Source: Ectobius pallidus
Lineage: Eukaryota > Arthropoda > Insecta > Blattodea > Ectobiidae
Length of the DNA stretch: 64,000 bases
Reading direction: 5' to 3'
Assembly: GCA_964059195.1 (NCBI GenBank)
Contig: CAXKWD010000009.1
Span: 85,161,432 to 85,225,431 of the forward strand
In this document: one piece after another, positions 45,284-56,696 of the stretch
Layout of the letters: every line of letters starts with the position of its first letter
Numbering within the stretch: the first letter of the stretch is position 1
Notes under the pieces: model-generated
The model's input: the letters and a program-made list of their open reading frames with translations, nothing else
What the model was told of the DNA's origin: nothing
The model's database searches: none
Position numbers and translations under genes: made by a program

Positions 45284-45400
45284 AACCATATGGTCTTAAG
45301 AGGCCGTCGATTCACCATACACCAAGAACTGAAGGATGCGGTGCATACGTGGCTTGTTACTCAGCCGGAAAACAATTTAAAATTTGGCGAGCTTATAGCT
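45284..45400 (+). pseudogene. Mariner transposase C-terminal fragment
   Basis: GNHMVLRGRRFTIHQELKDA followed by VHTWLVTQPENN matches the conserved C-terminal segment of mariner transposases (L-R-G-R-R-F-x-x-D-x-E-V-K-E-A-V-x-x-W-L). The catalytic core and terminal repeats are absent, and the frame then loses similarity. It resembles the segment at 58835-59019 but is not the same copy. Confidence 0.7.
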
Positions 45401-45796
45401 TATGCTTGTAATCTATGGGAATTTTTTTTTAAAGTTCAGATGTTTAATTTTTTACCTAAAAAAACTTCAAAATGACGGACACAACTATAAAGTCGCTGCA
45501 GACCTTTCTCTGGAGGGTTATAATGGTTGATTGTTAGGTCGTATCAAAAAACGATCGTACGGATTTTGAGAGATCTAAAAGTTTGGTCCTATGACATTTT
45601 GTCTCATCTCCATTGATTATGCCTTAGATAGTTAGATTTTTTAAAGTAAATTTCGTACATTTTCCACATAACTTGTTATGTATTTACAGGACAGGTAACT
45701 TCAGAAAAATTGGCAGGAGTATTAACACATTAAATTTCCATAAGCATGCCGAAATGATTATATCTGTCTTATTTGTGTGGAAAAAATGACTGGGTA
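45401..45796. other. Unassigned sequence
   Basis: Nothing recognised. Confidence 0.35.
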
Positions 45797-45804
45797 ACCG
45801 TGAC

Positions 45805-46169
45805 CATAGGCGTAACCAGGCCGACCATATGGGTGGGTTATAACGGAATACCCCCCAGGGAGAGGGGGGTCCTCTCCCGGAAAATTTTAAAAATTAAGAT
45901 GCAAAATAACGAGTTTTAAGCTTCCGGGGGTCCTTGCCTGGAAAATTTTAAAAATCAAGACGCAAAATAACGAGTTTTAAGCTTCCGGGGGTTTGCCCCC
46001 GGAAAATTTTAAAAATTAAGACGTAAAATAACGAGTTTTAAGCTTCCCACGCTTTATACTTGTATTAAGTAATTTATGGGCAGACTTTAAAAAATTATAC
46101 AATTTTCCTTTTTTTAATCAATGGGGGGGGGGTTCAAACCCCCAACCCCCCCCCCTCGGTACGCCTATG
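45805..46169. mobile_element. hAT-like MITE, family 2, copy 2
   Basis: Inverted orientation relative to 32903-33271, with ends CATAGGCGTAACC and GTACGCCTATG and a perfect 8-bp duplication ACCGTGAC (45797-45804 and 46170-46177). The same roughly 60-bp GGGGGT/CCCCCG modules are present. Confidence 0.95.
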
Positions 46170-46177
46170 ACCGTGAC

Positions 46178-46488
46178 GTCTAGCACATCTACGACAATCT
46201 AAATTACCCACTCATTGACATAACGTCTACCCACTTCCCCATGAGCTAGAAACTTGAAATTTGGCTGCCTTATAGCTCTTAGCCTGTAACTGACGAGAAA
46301 TTTCAAAACGGTCATTGTTTATTTTTTACTTCCGAAAAAGGAACTTTGAAATATTTCACTGGCATTCATTTTGAAAAGTAAGTTTACCGCCTACTTTAAC
46401 ACTGCTCTGTTGTCAAGTATTAGCTGTGCAACGAAGGAGGGAGCAGTGAGGAAAAAAAAGCACTAGTTAGTCATTAATAAGTTGTTCT
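46178..46488. other. Unassigned sequence
   Basis: Phrases such as GAGCTAGAAACTTGAAATTT recur near 47440 (GAGCTAGAAACCTAAAATTT), hinting at another decayed dispersed repeat flanking the two elements in between. Confidence 0.4.
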
Positions 46489-46489
46489 T

Positions 46490-46625
46490 TAACGGCCGTC
46501 GGTGTCGGCATGCTGACCACATGCCCCAAATCCTGCCATCTGCCTATGATAGATGACGCAGCGGTCGGGTGGTAGGGCAAGTCTCTTCAGGGGTGTAGCT
46601 CCACGGAGTTTAATTTTTTTAGTTT
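46490..46625 (+). mobile_element. SINE family B, 5'-truncated copy
   Basis: CGGCCGTCGGTGTCGGCATG, AATCCTGCCATCTGCCTATG, GCAGCGGTCGGGTGGTAG and TAGCTCCACGGAGTTT match the body of 29887-30140. It ends in T-rich sequence. Confidence 0.85.
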
Positions 46626-46734
46626 AGTAATAATAGTTCTACAAGATTTTCATTTAATAGTTAAATTATGAAATAATAGGCCCTTGTATTTTATGTAAAG
46701 ATTATGTACAATATATAATTAAAAATTTTATATA

Positions 46735-47372
46735 CCGTATTTTACGGACCATAAGACACACTTTTTTACCTTGAAAACAGCTATGAAAGTTGGGTGCGTC
46801 TAATGGTCCGAAGTACATTAAAAAAATAAAATTATGGTAAATATTGCCGGAACACCATCATTATAAACAAGGTGGCACAGACTGTACATCACTGCACTTG
46901 TCACTGTAAAATGAGGGTAGCTGGAAGCCAGGTTTACAATGCGAAAAGAAAGTAATGTTGAGTTCTTTTGTACGAAAGGAGTTATCTCCGCCGGGTGGTT
47001 TAAATAAAGGGCATGATCTCTAAATAGCCTTGTCCCGTACACTAACCTTATGCTGAATTGATGGTCAGAGGGTGTAAAGGTATTTTCAATATTTCATGAG
47101 AAATCAGTTCAATTGTTAAATTTTACGCGATGCCACCTGCACAGAAGAGATTTTCGTATAACGCAGATTTTAAGTTAGAAGTGATTTACACTGATTCCAT
47201 TGGACAAGGTTATAATTTGTTTATGCAATGAAGTACATTATCTCCTTTAAAATCTTTCGTTTAGAATCAAATTAGATTTCTTTTCCTTTAAATTTCCATC
47301 CTAAAATCAAGCTGCGTCTTATGGTCCGCTGCGTCTTATGGTCCGGATCGTCTTATAGTCCGTAAAATACGG
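46735..47372 (+). mobile_element. pogo-like non-autonomous element
   Basis: Inverted ends CCGTATTTTACGGACCATAA and their near reverse complement lie inside TA (or TATA) flanks at 46733-46734 and 47373-47374. Both sides carry repeated GTCTTATGGTCCG motifs. Near 47130 an ATG opens a 34-codon relic beginning MPPAQKRFSYNADFKLEVIY, similar to the N-terminal DNA-binding domain of pogo/Tigger-type transposases. The rest of the gene is gone, so this is an internally deleted derivative. The 74-codon minus-strand frame is not supported. Confidence 0.8.
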
Positions 47373-47374
47373 TA

Positions 47375-48274
47375 TACAAACTGTGATCTTTTACCACATG
47401 GAATTCATCAACATGCATTAATGTTTATCCGCTTCCAAATGAGCTAGAAACCTAAAATTTGGCACCCTTAAACTTTTAGCCTGTAACCAACGAGAGCATT
47501 TTTTAAAGTTCAAATTTTTAATTGTCAACCCCCAAAAATAACTTTTTTAGGTTTATTAGGCTAAACGGCAGTCTAAGTGCACGGACTGTATCTCCCATAC
47601 GGTGTCAGTTCACAAAAAAATATTTTCCGGAATACCTCACTGGGGTTTTTGTGGCAGAGCTCCCAAGGACCGAAGCTAGTATTATTAATAAAACTAGTAG
47701 TGTTTTGTTGTGTGGAAATAATGCATACTTCTGCGTTATGTAATGTTCATAACCTTGAGGCAAGGAAACTGCAGATTAAGCGTATATTATCTTCTGTCTG
47801 TTGCTATAACCACGTGCCGAGGTCTTTAAGTCAACACATCCATAACTCTGGATTATTTATGAAGGGAAGGAAAATATTTATGAGAAATAAACTAATTCTT
47901 TCTCGCTCAGCTTCAAGGAACTTATCTCGATAGAGACCACCTTCACGCTGTGTAGCATCTGTCCACAGAAATAGTGACTAAGAAAATTCTTGAAGCATCC
48001 ATTTTGGAGAATATAATCGCTATTACTGGAATGTTCAGGTTTCGTGTAGTCATATCTTCTGATCCGACTGAACATGAATTTTCTCTTAAGTTCTTATTAT
48101 GAACTTGTGTAGGCCTGGGAAAATGTTACGATATTAGCTAATTCGTTTGTACCGTATAAGCAGTTCCTGGTTGGATATGGATTTATTATGATAATGGATT
48201 ATATCACACAGAAGTCTCTTGAAAATATTCGTTTTAATATCATGTATTAACTATCACAGTCTAGCTGAGAAAAT
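47375..48274. other. Unassigned sequence
   Basis: Two overlapping plus-strand frames (47522-47743 and 47577-47933, up to 118 codons) show no recognised domain. A decayed repeat phrase near 47440 is noted under 46178-46488. Confidence 0.35.
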
Positions 48275-48283
48275 CCTTTAGTC

Positions 48284-48546
48284 CAGCGTTTCTCAACCTA
48301 TGGTCCGCGAAGCACTGGTGGTAGATGGTGCAGATGGTCCTCAGACATAATTTAAAAATATCATAAAGCAAGTGGAAAGTTAAGAAGTAATTTTTTCACA
48401 TATTTCGTTATAATGACCTATACTTAATACCCCAAATATTAAGAATATAAGCCTTCTTTTAAAAATGGGATATAAAATTAGGGGTCCGTAAATTTTTTTT
48501 TAGACATTTTAGACGTCCTCGGGTTCAAAAAGGTTGAGAAATGCTG
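48284..48546. mobile_element. hAT-like MITE, family 1, copy 2
   Basis: CAGCGTTTCTCAACCTATGG and AGGTTGAGAAATGCTG ends with a perfect 8-bp duplication CTTTAGTC (48276-48283 and 48547-48554). Same interior as 6440-6714, 263 bp. Confidence 0.95.
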
Positions 48547-48554
48547 CTTTAGTC

Positions 48555-49150
48555 CATGAGGGAAATACCCTTCTTGATTTTATTCTTAATTAAACCTTAA
48601 AAATGTATATTTTCATTAAAATTGTTTCAGATTTGATTCTGTAAATTGCTAGTACTTTATAGTAAAATTATGGAGTAGTCTACTTCCAATTTTCTAACCT
48701 TAGGCCCTTATAGCCTTCTGACTTTAGGCTGCAAGGTTTATATGACCAATACTCATTTCTTCGGTGGCATTTCAATAATTCAATCGCTTCCTGAACAGCG
48801 CTAAAGTGAGAAGAGCGCGAAGGTTACTTGTGAAAAAAATTAATCAAGATAGAATTAAAACAGTAAAAAAATAAAATGATCCCTATACAGGCCATGGTTC
48901 CAGATTTTAAGAAATTTGGAACACGAAGAGGAAGGGTGAGGTTGTCAGCATTTACGCTCCGGCCACCTGATATCACTTCAGGTAGGTCACTTCAGCCAGG
49001 GGCGGGGGGGGGGGAGGAATGGGGGAAATTTCCTCCCCCCCCCCCTAAAAAAATTGTAACATTAAGCACAAATTATTCAAACAGTCAGCCTTCTAATAAA
49101 TTTTGTAAAGACATCATAACCCAAATACTTACATTGAAGCAATGACATTC
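48555..49150. other. Unassigned sequence
   Basis: Contains G and C homopolymer runs (49003-49046) that inflate an 89-codon frame. No gene. Confidence 0.4.
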
Positions 49151-49154
49151 ATTA

Positions 49155-50095
49155 TTAAGTGCCAGTATGGTACTTTATGAGATTGTGTGGTGGACGAAAA
49201 AATGTCTGTCCGTCTGTCTGTCCGTCTGTCTGTCCGTCTGTCTGTCCGTCTGTCTGTCCGTGTGTCTGTACGCACCATAACTCAAATACGCTTTTTCGGA
49301 TTTTCATGAAACTTGGAAAACACATTTATAATGTCCATGGGAAGAACCCTATTGATATTGAACCAAATCGGTTCACCGGTACCGGAGTAATGCCCAATTT
49401 AGTGCCTATTTTAATAGATTATGGCGCCTTTCTAATAGAAAGGCGCCATCACTCAAATACCCTGTATCGGATTTCCATGAAACTTGGTATACCCATTTAT
49501 GACGTCCATAAGAAGTGCCTTATTGAATTTGAACCTAATCTGTTGACCGGTACCGGATTAAAACCCAATTTAGTGTATATTTTAAAGACGCGGTAACTCA
49601 AATACGCTTTACCGGATTTTTATGAAACTTGGTATACACATTTATAATGTCCATGGGAAGACGTCTATTCATAATGGATAAAATCGGTTGACCTGTTTCG
49701 GAGTAATGCTCAATTTAGTGTCTATTTTATGGTAATATACGTATTCGAAAGAATTTATAAAAAAAATGAAAATCAGTTATCTTGACAACATAGCCTATTG
49801 TTTTACTGTGATCGTATAAGGCCTTGGAAATTAAAATTCAGGTAGCTATGACAAAAAAACATATTGATTTACATGCGCTTATCCAACTAGACCGTTAAAA
49901 TGACCCAGGTGGCCGAGATGGTAGACCTTTCTTCTTCCGTAAGCCCTGCTTAATGAATAAATCTGGAGCTTAACTTGGAAATCAATTTAAAAAAAAACAC
50001 ATTCTGCATATCATAATTGCAGTCATAACTGATTAAAAAAAAACATACTGGCACTTTGTTACATTAGTTTACCTGATTTTATTTTGAAATACATT
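49155..50095 (+). mobile_element. Repeat Z, longer copy with tandem modules
   Basis: GATTGTGTGGTGGACGAAAA is followed by a GTCTGTCC microsatellite (about 49204-49268). Three modules then begin ACTCAAATAC (49280, 49451, 49596), each with CGGATTTTCATGAAACTTGG and TTTATGACGTCCATGGGAAG-like text. The end repeats TCTTCCGTAAGCCCTGCTTA and GGCACTTTGTTACATTAGTT from 38860-39240, but with about 170 bp extra. The 145-codon frame is made of the microsatellite and modules and is unlikely to be a gene. Confidence 0.75.
49421..49449. repeat. Perfect hairpin ATGGCGCCTTTCTA...GCGCCAT
   Basis: ATGGCGCCTTTCT and its exact reverse complement are separated by about three bases. It sits at the junction between the first and second modules of repeat Z. 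Confidence 0.85.
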
Positions 50096-50846
50096 TGTAA
50101 TAAAACGCCGAAATGTTCATTTTGATTTCAATTGTGTACTGGGAATAATTCATTTTTATGAGTAAAAACTTCCCTCTCTACTTTGGTCCCCCCCCCCCCA
50201 AAATGTCTCTCTGACTTCAGGTGAAAATGCAGCTTTCGGACACGGTCTTGATATACACGTTCATTCATTTATTTCATATTACAGGATGCTTTAAAAAACC
50301 GTATTGTTGTAAATTTGTTTTCGCCAAAAGTAAATTTTCATTGCCATCTAAAAATATATAATAAAAAAAGTAGAAATACCGGCCTTGTATATTTACGGGA
50401 AGTGTATTGTCATCTCTCGCAGTGACTGTACTCTCGTCTCTCAGCTGATTGGGGAGTCGGCATGCTGCTACGTCATTCTGACGTGATCAGCTGGTCGGGG
50501 GCTCGGGAGCGAGGAAACTAGTCGGCTGTACAGGACTGTGCATGAGATATGTCTCGCTCCGCGTGTGACGTTTCGTGACGTAATTCAGCGCTTTCAATCG
50601 GCAATGAAGTAATGGGGAAGCTGGAAGAGTTTCCGGAAACCAAGCATTTACACGCCACGGAAATCCTTCCATCGTTTATTCGGCATGTTCTGTTATGAAA
50701 TCTGTAGTCCTAAATTTTTACATCACTACAGTTGTCATAAAAATAATTTACTATATTATAGGCCTAATGGAGGGTCTAAAACAATAATAATAATAATAAT
50801 CATAATAACAATAATGACGATAAAGATAATGATGATAATATAATAA
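50096..50846. other. Unassigned, with a GC-rich patch
   Basis: Bases 50390-50690 are visibly richer in CpG than the surroundings (GAGCGAGG, GACGTTTCGTGACGTAA). The minus-strand frame there (61 codons) has no recognised motif. AAT-type repeats occur at 50785-50845. Confidence 0.4.
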
Positions 50847-50847
50847 T

Positions 50848-51613
50848 TAGACTTCGGACTTTTAGGTCGCTAAAAATGCTGTTTTAGGTACCTAAAATAG
50901 GCTCTAAAAATTGGAAAATAGGTTCTAAAAATCGTAAAATAGTCTCTTATAAAATCGTTAAGTTGCCAATTTTCTCAAATATCTCAATTCCAATGCAGAA
51001 TATTATATTTATTGAAGTCACCATAAATCAATAATAATGACAACACAGATATAGGCCTATGGTACACAGAATTATATAGACCTATTACTAGGGCCTGTAT
51101 TAATACCATAACAGTGAAAACCTAATCCCTGCGCCCAGAACCTACGCACGCTAGCATATTCAACCCCTTGTATCCCTCAATGATTCAGAGAACTACTTTT
51201 TTGTTTGTTTGTTTGTTTGTTTGCTTTTTTGTTTTTTTGTTACTGGATGTGGGAGTCGGGAGAAAAACACTACATTTTCGTGGGAATTGCAAGGAATTTG
51301 TCTACTGAAGACGAAACATTCCTTACTATCTAACCACGTCACAAATGTGTCATGTACTGCACATTCCGAGCTAAAAATTTAGTACGAACTGAAAATAAAT
51401 GCTAGAATTTATAACAAAAAATGATTTATTTTGAACTTTAGAGGAAAAACAAGCAAAAAGGCAATATTAGGCTCTAACGTAAAAATAGGCTGATTTAGGT
51501 CCTATAAAAGTATCAGTTTTAGGCATAGTCACTTATTAAACATGCATATACAAGTTTTCGTCCCTATATCACTTATGGATTAAAATAGGTTTTTACCTAA
51601 AATCCGAAGTCTA
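50848..51613. mobile_element. Non-autonomous DNA element with AGACTTCGGA ends
   Basis: AGACTTCGGACTTTTAGGT on the left and ACCTAAAATCCGAAGTCT on the right are inverted ends. Many TAGGYTCTAAAA and AAAATAGG motifs repeat near both ends. AAT microsatellites flank both sides, so the target duplication cannot be read. Subterminal repeats resemble those of 36118-36664. No transposase. Confidence 0.8.
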
Positions 51614-54208
51614 ATAATAATAATAATAATAATAATAATGACGATAACGATAATGATGGTAATATAATAATAATAAATTTCGAACTCTCTTCAACTGTTA
51701 ATACTATAATAGAGAAAAATATCATTGTATAGGCTTACCTTTAATCGGCTATCTGTAAGAACTATTCCAGCCGGGATTCCAGCATAAATAACTTATTGTG
51801 TTCGTATGAGGAATGGTTGATTAAAGGAAACCAATAAACGAAGCCACAGAAGACCTTCGATAGTTGCGAAGATAACATATACATAGGCTAATATTTGCCG
51901 AATTTCGGCGCATTCAAGATTTTTTAGGTCTGGTACTTCATTCTATTTTAATTGGATTTGTTTTCGCATTAGGCCATGCATATGAATTAAATTCTTTTTT
52001 CAATACACGAGAAAAAACACTGAGCTAGCGTAGCCTATGTAACCTGATATATTATAGGAATGTGCAGCATTTACAGTCGGTTTTCCTCTTCTGTATAAAG
52101 GTTGTACAGGATTTACATTAATTGACCTGTATTTGCTTACAATATATTATATTACACATAATATATGTATATAATATATTTTATTTTCACACACAGTTCA
52201 ACTTCCTTCTGTAAAATATAATTAGGAACCGTACGAGAACGGGACATTTGCTAGTTTTCAGTATATATTACATAAATTATGATTAAGGGAAAACCAGTAG
52301 CCTATAGTCTAATGCCAAAAATTTCCACGCGACGTTATAAATTTTTTTGTGCGATAGGATTTTTTTCGGTGAGGACTAACCTCTAAAAAATAAAATGCTG
52401 TGACTTCCAGATTCTCTCTACCCGATTATTTTTAAATTCATATCATCACAACAGCCTCATCGAATTTAATTAGTTCCCTGTTGAAGGAATCTCTAAGAAG
52501 ATAGTACGTTTAAACAGTCTGCCACATACCGCCTTTGAAAAACTACATTATCTTATATATTGTCACAATTATAAAATTAAAATGTTTAAAAGTTTTAAGT
52601 AAAACATTAGCACTGAAACATATTCCAGTTACATCTTCTTCTGGTCTTTCCAGATATAAAAACTATGTTCTTGCAAATTTAGTTTTTACTTCAAAGACTA
52701 ACAGATTTAGTTTTATATTTTTATTAATTAGTATGATAGTGTGATTATTTAATCTTTGTTTTCATATCATGTTATTTTTGTCTGTGCTGCTGTGTCTGAC
52801 TTAGAAAATGAAAAAAAATTACATTGCTATTTTAAAAGAGGAATCGCAAACACAAATTTAAAGTTCATATTATCTAATACGTGGATACAAACCTTAACAT
52901 TTTACATAAAGGTTTATTCTATTAATCTTAAATATCGGCTTAAAACAATTGTTTGAAGTGACGCATTTATACGTCAGTACCAGTGAAAAGGTTAGACCAG
53001 TTCGTATGGGATTGTACATAAATATTAATATCTCCCAAGATATTTTATCAATTCCAGTGGAATCTCAACTTGTTATCAATAAGACGTATTAATTCCACTT
53101 GTGTATATGTAGTTTCGTAATGAAATTGGTTATGTTCTTAAATGACAGCCATTTTGGTATTGATTGAAAATCATGCACATAAATAAAGAAAGTTATCTTT
53201 TTCTCAAAACATAATTACTGATTGGCTAGCAATTTTGTCAGTTTGAAGTCTAAGCTGTAGCAAATGAACTGAAAATATTTGTAACATAACGGGTAGCATT
53301 TATTTATAAGCAAAATGACTTCTGAATTTTAAAAAAATTCAAGATATTTTGATGCATTTTATTTTTCTATAAGAAAGTCAATGATGATGGGTGCACATTT
53401 TTAAGTTCAGATGTTAACTATTTTATTTAACAGCATTCACAAAACATTTCGTGTAAACCCAATGAATAGTTTTTCTAGAAACATAACACTTTACTTATGG
53501 AACTGTCATTTTTTTTTATAAAATGCGATTTACCTGCAACATGCCTTTTCTGTTGAAGGGCTTCTAAATACCACTGCCTTTTCATAACAATTGCTTTAAA
53601 TGTCCGCAACTGCGGTAATAAATAGTCAACATATTCACAAGAAAGAACTTTTTTTGTAAAAGTTTTTTTATGGATGTTATAAACTTTTTAAAAGAAAACA
53701 GTATTTTTCAACCTAATCTTATGTTAACCACCCTCTAAAAAATAAAAAATAAATAAAAAGTTTATAGTCCATTATTGTGTCAGCGTTCATCCCGGAAGAG
53801 AATGGAGAATTTCGCAATTTTTCATATCCATGGTTCCGTTACAAGTGTAAAGCTGCGTGTCACTTGCTGTCCGCCAGGAATGCACTTTTATGTATCTATA
53901 GAACTCGTCGTTGCATCTAAAGTAGACCATAAACGCGTAGAATGCAGGGTGATACGTGAGGCGACGAACATCTATCATGGCGTCCTGGTAGAGAACGGTT
54001 AATGGAAACGTCGAGGGAAGGAAAAATTGTGTTCCTGGTTATTATTATTCTTAATGTAGGTCAGTTCATGAACCTTTAAAGAGTGAAACTGTAGGTATTT
54101 GACGTTGAATATGTGTGAGTTTAATCGTGGTATAAAATTGTGACTTGTGTTGTCATATTACTCAGTCAGAAGGCCTTTAGACCCCATCCCTTTTAGGAGC
54201 TTCCTTAA
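51614..54208. other. Unassigned sequence
   Basis: An AAT run lies at 51613-51639. Frames at 52535, 52756 and 53775 (65-75 codons) have no recognised domain. No element ends seen over 2.5 kb. Confidence 0.4.
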
Positions 54209-54209
54209 A

Positions 54210-55038
54210 CAATGCAAAAAAATCTGATGTGAAAGTCACATAACTTCCTCTGCCCAAATAAAAGTTAGCAGTATTCACATATCCTTTTACGGAATCGCAA
54301 GACACAATTTTACGCTAATTATCCTATAAATATCTCTTCTTTCAATGATGCGACTAAAAGCGCAAGGCTATATAACAAACTTAAAAAAAAAAAAGAACAA
54401 GTGACTGCAGACTTTCCGCCGTAAAGAATAATTTCCGAAATTTATCGAATATTTCCCTCAGATACTTCTTTACTCTATGCATGGCCAACAATACATCTTT
54501 CTCACTTCACATTGTTATATAGAATAAGAGGCCGTGAAAGAGCGCTATTCAGTTGTTCATCACACAAGACAAAATTTCTACAAATAGTGGGTGAACAGTG
54601 GATGGCTTGTAACTACCCTCAGAGAATTTTTTGGAAAAAAAAGTTTCAAATAAAAGTTTTAGCTCTCAGTAAAAGGAACATATGTGCAAATTTTAAAGAA
54701 AATCGTTAGAGCCGTTTTCGAGAAAATCGCGAAAAACGAAAATTTCTTCATGTAAAGTCCCCTTAAAAATAAGAGAAAATAGTCGCAAATCTTATCCTCA
54801 CATCTTCAGAAGGTACCTGACCCAAATACGAAATTTTGTTTTCATACGATTTTCCGTTTTGGAGCTAGCTTGTTCACAGATATTCCACACAGACACACTG
54901 ACACACAGACATGTTTCCAAAAATAGTATTTTTGGATTCAGGGGGCCTTGAAACGTGTATATATGCTAAAAACTCAACTTCGAATTTTGGGGTCGAAAAC
55001 AATACTTCCTCTACCTATAGTACCTATGGTACGGGCAG
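54210..55038 (+). mobile_element. Repeat X, complete uninterrupted copy
   Basis: Runs from AAATCTGATGTGAAAGTCAC and CATAACTTCCTCTGCCC to GGTACGGGCAGAGGAAGTA. It retains the core CGTTAGAGCCGTTTTCGAGA and shows the TATAGAATAAGAGG site that is split by the composite insertion in the 20-24 kb copy. It serves as the empty-site reference for that insertion. No coding capacity. Confidence 0.9.
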
Positions 55039-56664
55039 AGGAAGTAAAAATACGAATACATGTCGTAAAATTTAGACTGTAATATTCCATTCTGAAAGAT
55101 TCCACACAAAAAGAGAAGCGCATAAGAAGAAAATTTTACCTTCAGTATGCTAGTAGAGCCGTGCACTACTTTCTCACTTCTCACGACAGAAGCCAGAAAA
55201 AGTGGCATTTGGCTAAGTAATTAGGTTCACTAATATACAGAAGTCTATAATCACTTAATATATTTTTAAACATATATCCCAATTTCACAGAATGTACTAG
55301 CAATTAATGGTGTTTGGGTATAATTCGCTGAACATGTAGGTTATAGCTTTAGCACGGCCGTACAGCTTAAGGCTGTACAGCGAAGGTACTTTCAAGCCGT
55401 CCGTCCGTCAGCGAATACATTAATATTGTCTTATGTTCTCAAGTATTGTTTAAAATGAAATATAGGTTAATCACATTAAAGTTTATTGTAGTTTTAACAT
55501 TCCATAATCGTTAGTTTCATTGTAAAAAACTGTTCATTGAATGAATTTCCTTTGGTGATTTCGATAGTTATCGAACCGAAATGGTCTGTTTGACTTTAAA
55601 ATATAAATATAACACTTTAATTTTAATACTTAAGCTGCTGATTGACTGCCCTCGAGAGCCAATGAGAATGCTTGGGGGCTTCGAATATCGCAAAATATAA
55701 TGTAGATTTTATTATTTTCAACTGAGCTCCATGGTAAAATTATTGCTTTTGGTCGGTACTGTTTTAACTTTCTAGTTAATTTCTACAATATAAGATGTGT
55801 GTGTGTGTGTGGTTAAACGATAATACATTTGCCATCGTTAGAATAAGCAAGTAGTTTTTATGAAAAGTCTGTCAGGTTTCTACAATAATAGTACACATTT
55901 ACTGAAGTGCCAAGAAAGGGTCTTAAGCTGTTCCTTCGTTAAACACCGGATTTCGTACAGATTTTTTTACTTGCACAACAGTATCAAAGACTGAGAAGCA
56001 TCAGACCTCATATATAACACAGGCAAGCAGCCTGTAGGCATAGGCGTGTAGGCATAGGCGCAGAACATGGAGGACAAGGTACTTTCTGCCCCCAACATTT
56101 AACTTTTATCACATGAGGCCTATGTAAAACTTGTAAAAACCCAATTCTTTCTCCCCAATAATATTTTGAAGTTGGCGCCTCTGCTTGTAAGTCTAAAATG
56201 AGATTAATAGAAATAGGCCTAAGTATGAGTATTCAAAATGTTTGCAGGGGTGCATAATAGAGGAAATCGATATAACTTTAAACATTTCATAAATGTTAAA
56301 GATAAACTCTTAAAGTTTGTTGCTTTACATGAACTAAATTATATGTCAACTCTTTCCAACCTCGACTAAAACCATCAGTTGCAACAGATTGAAATATTAT
56401 TTGATTCTCACTTCCCAATGTTTAATACCGTAAACATGAATACTAGAAGCATTACTTGATGTAGCTGCAGAGGTAAAACCTATGTAAAGATGTGAGATCC
56501 GGCGATCGTGATGGGCATTCACATCTATTCCACTACTTGAAAGCATATAGGCCTATTGAAGGCAGTATTCAATCACGACAGGAGTTGCGAACTTACAGTT
56601 TGACGGTCTATATGTCTTGGCGCGTGATTCTCCTCATCGTCACATGATTGCCTGCTGTGTATAT

Positions 56665-56665
<1 letters not shown>
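55039..56665. other. Unassigned sequence
   Basis: Nothing recognised beyond a short GT run (55798-55811), a hairpin GTACAGCTTAAGGCTGTAC near 55360 and a small direct repeat GGCATAGGCGTGTAGGCATA near 56037. Confidence 0.4.

Positions 56666-56668
<3 letters not shown>

Positions 56669-56696
<28 letters not shown>

Noticed and set aside
49159..49596. 145-codon frame starting with repeated VCPS
   Set aside because: Built from a GTCTGTCC microsatellite and tandem modules; the modules lose the frame between copies.
53775..54002. 75-codon plus-strand frame with several Cys residues
   Set aside because: No recognised motif, no repeat partner and an equally open frame on the other strand.
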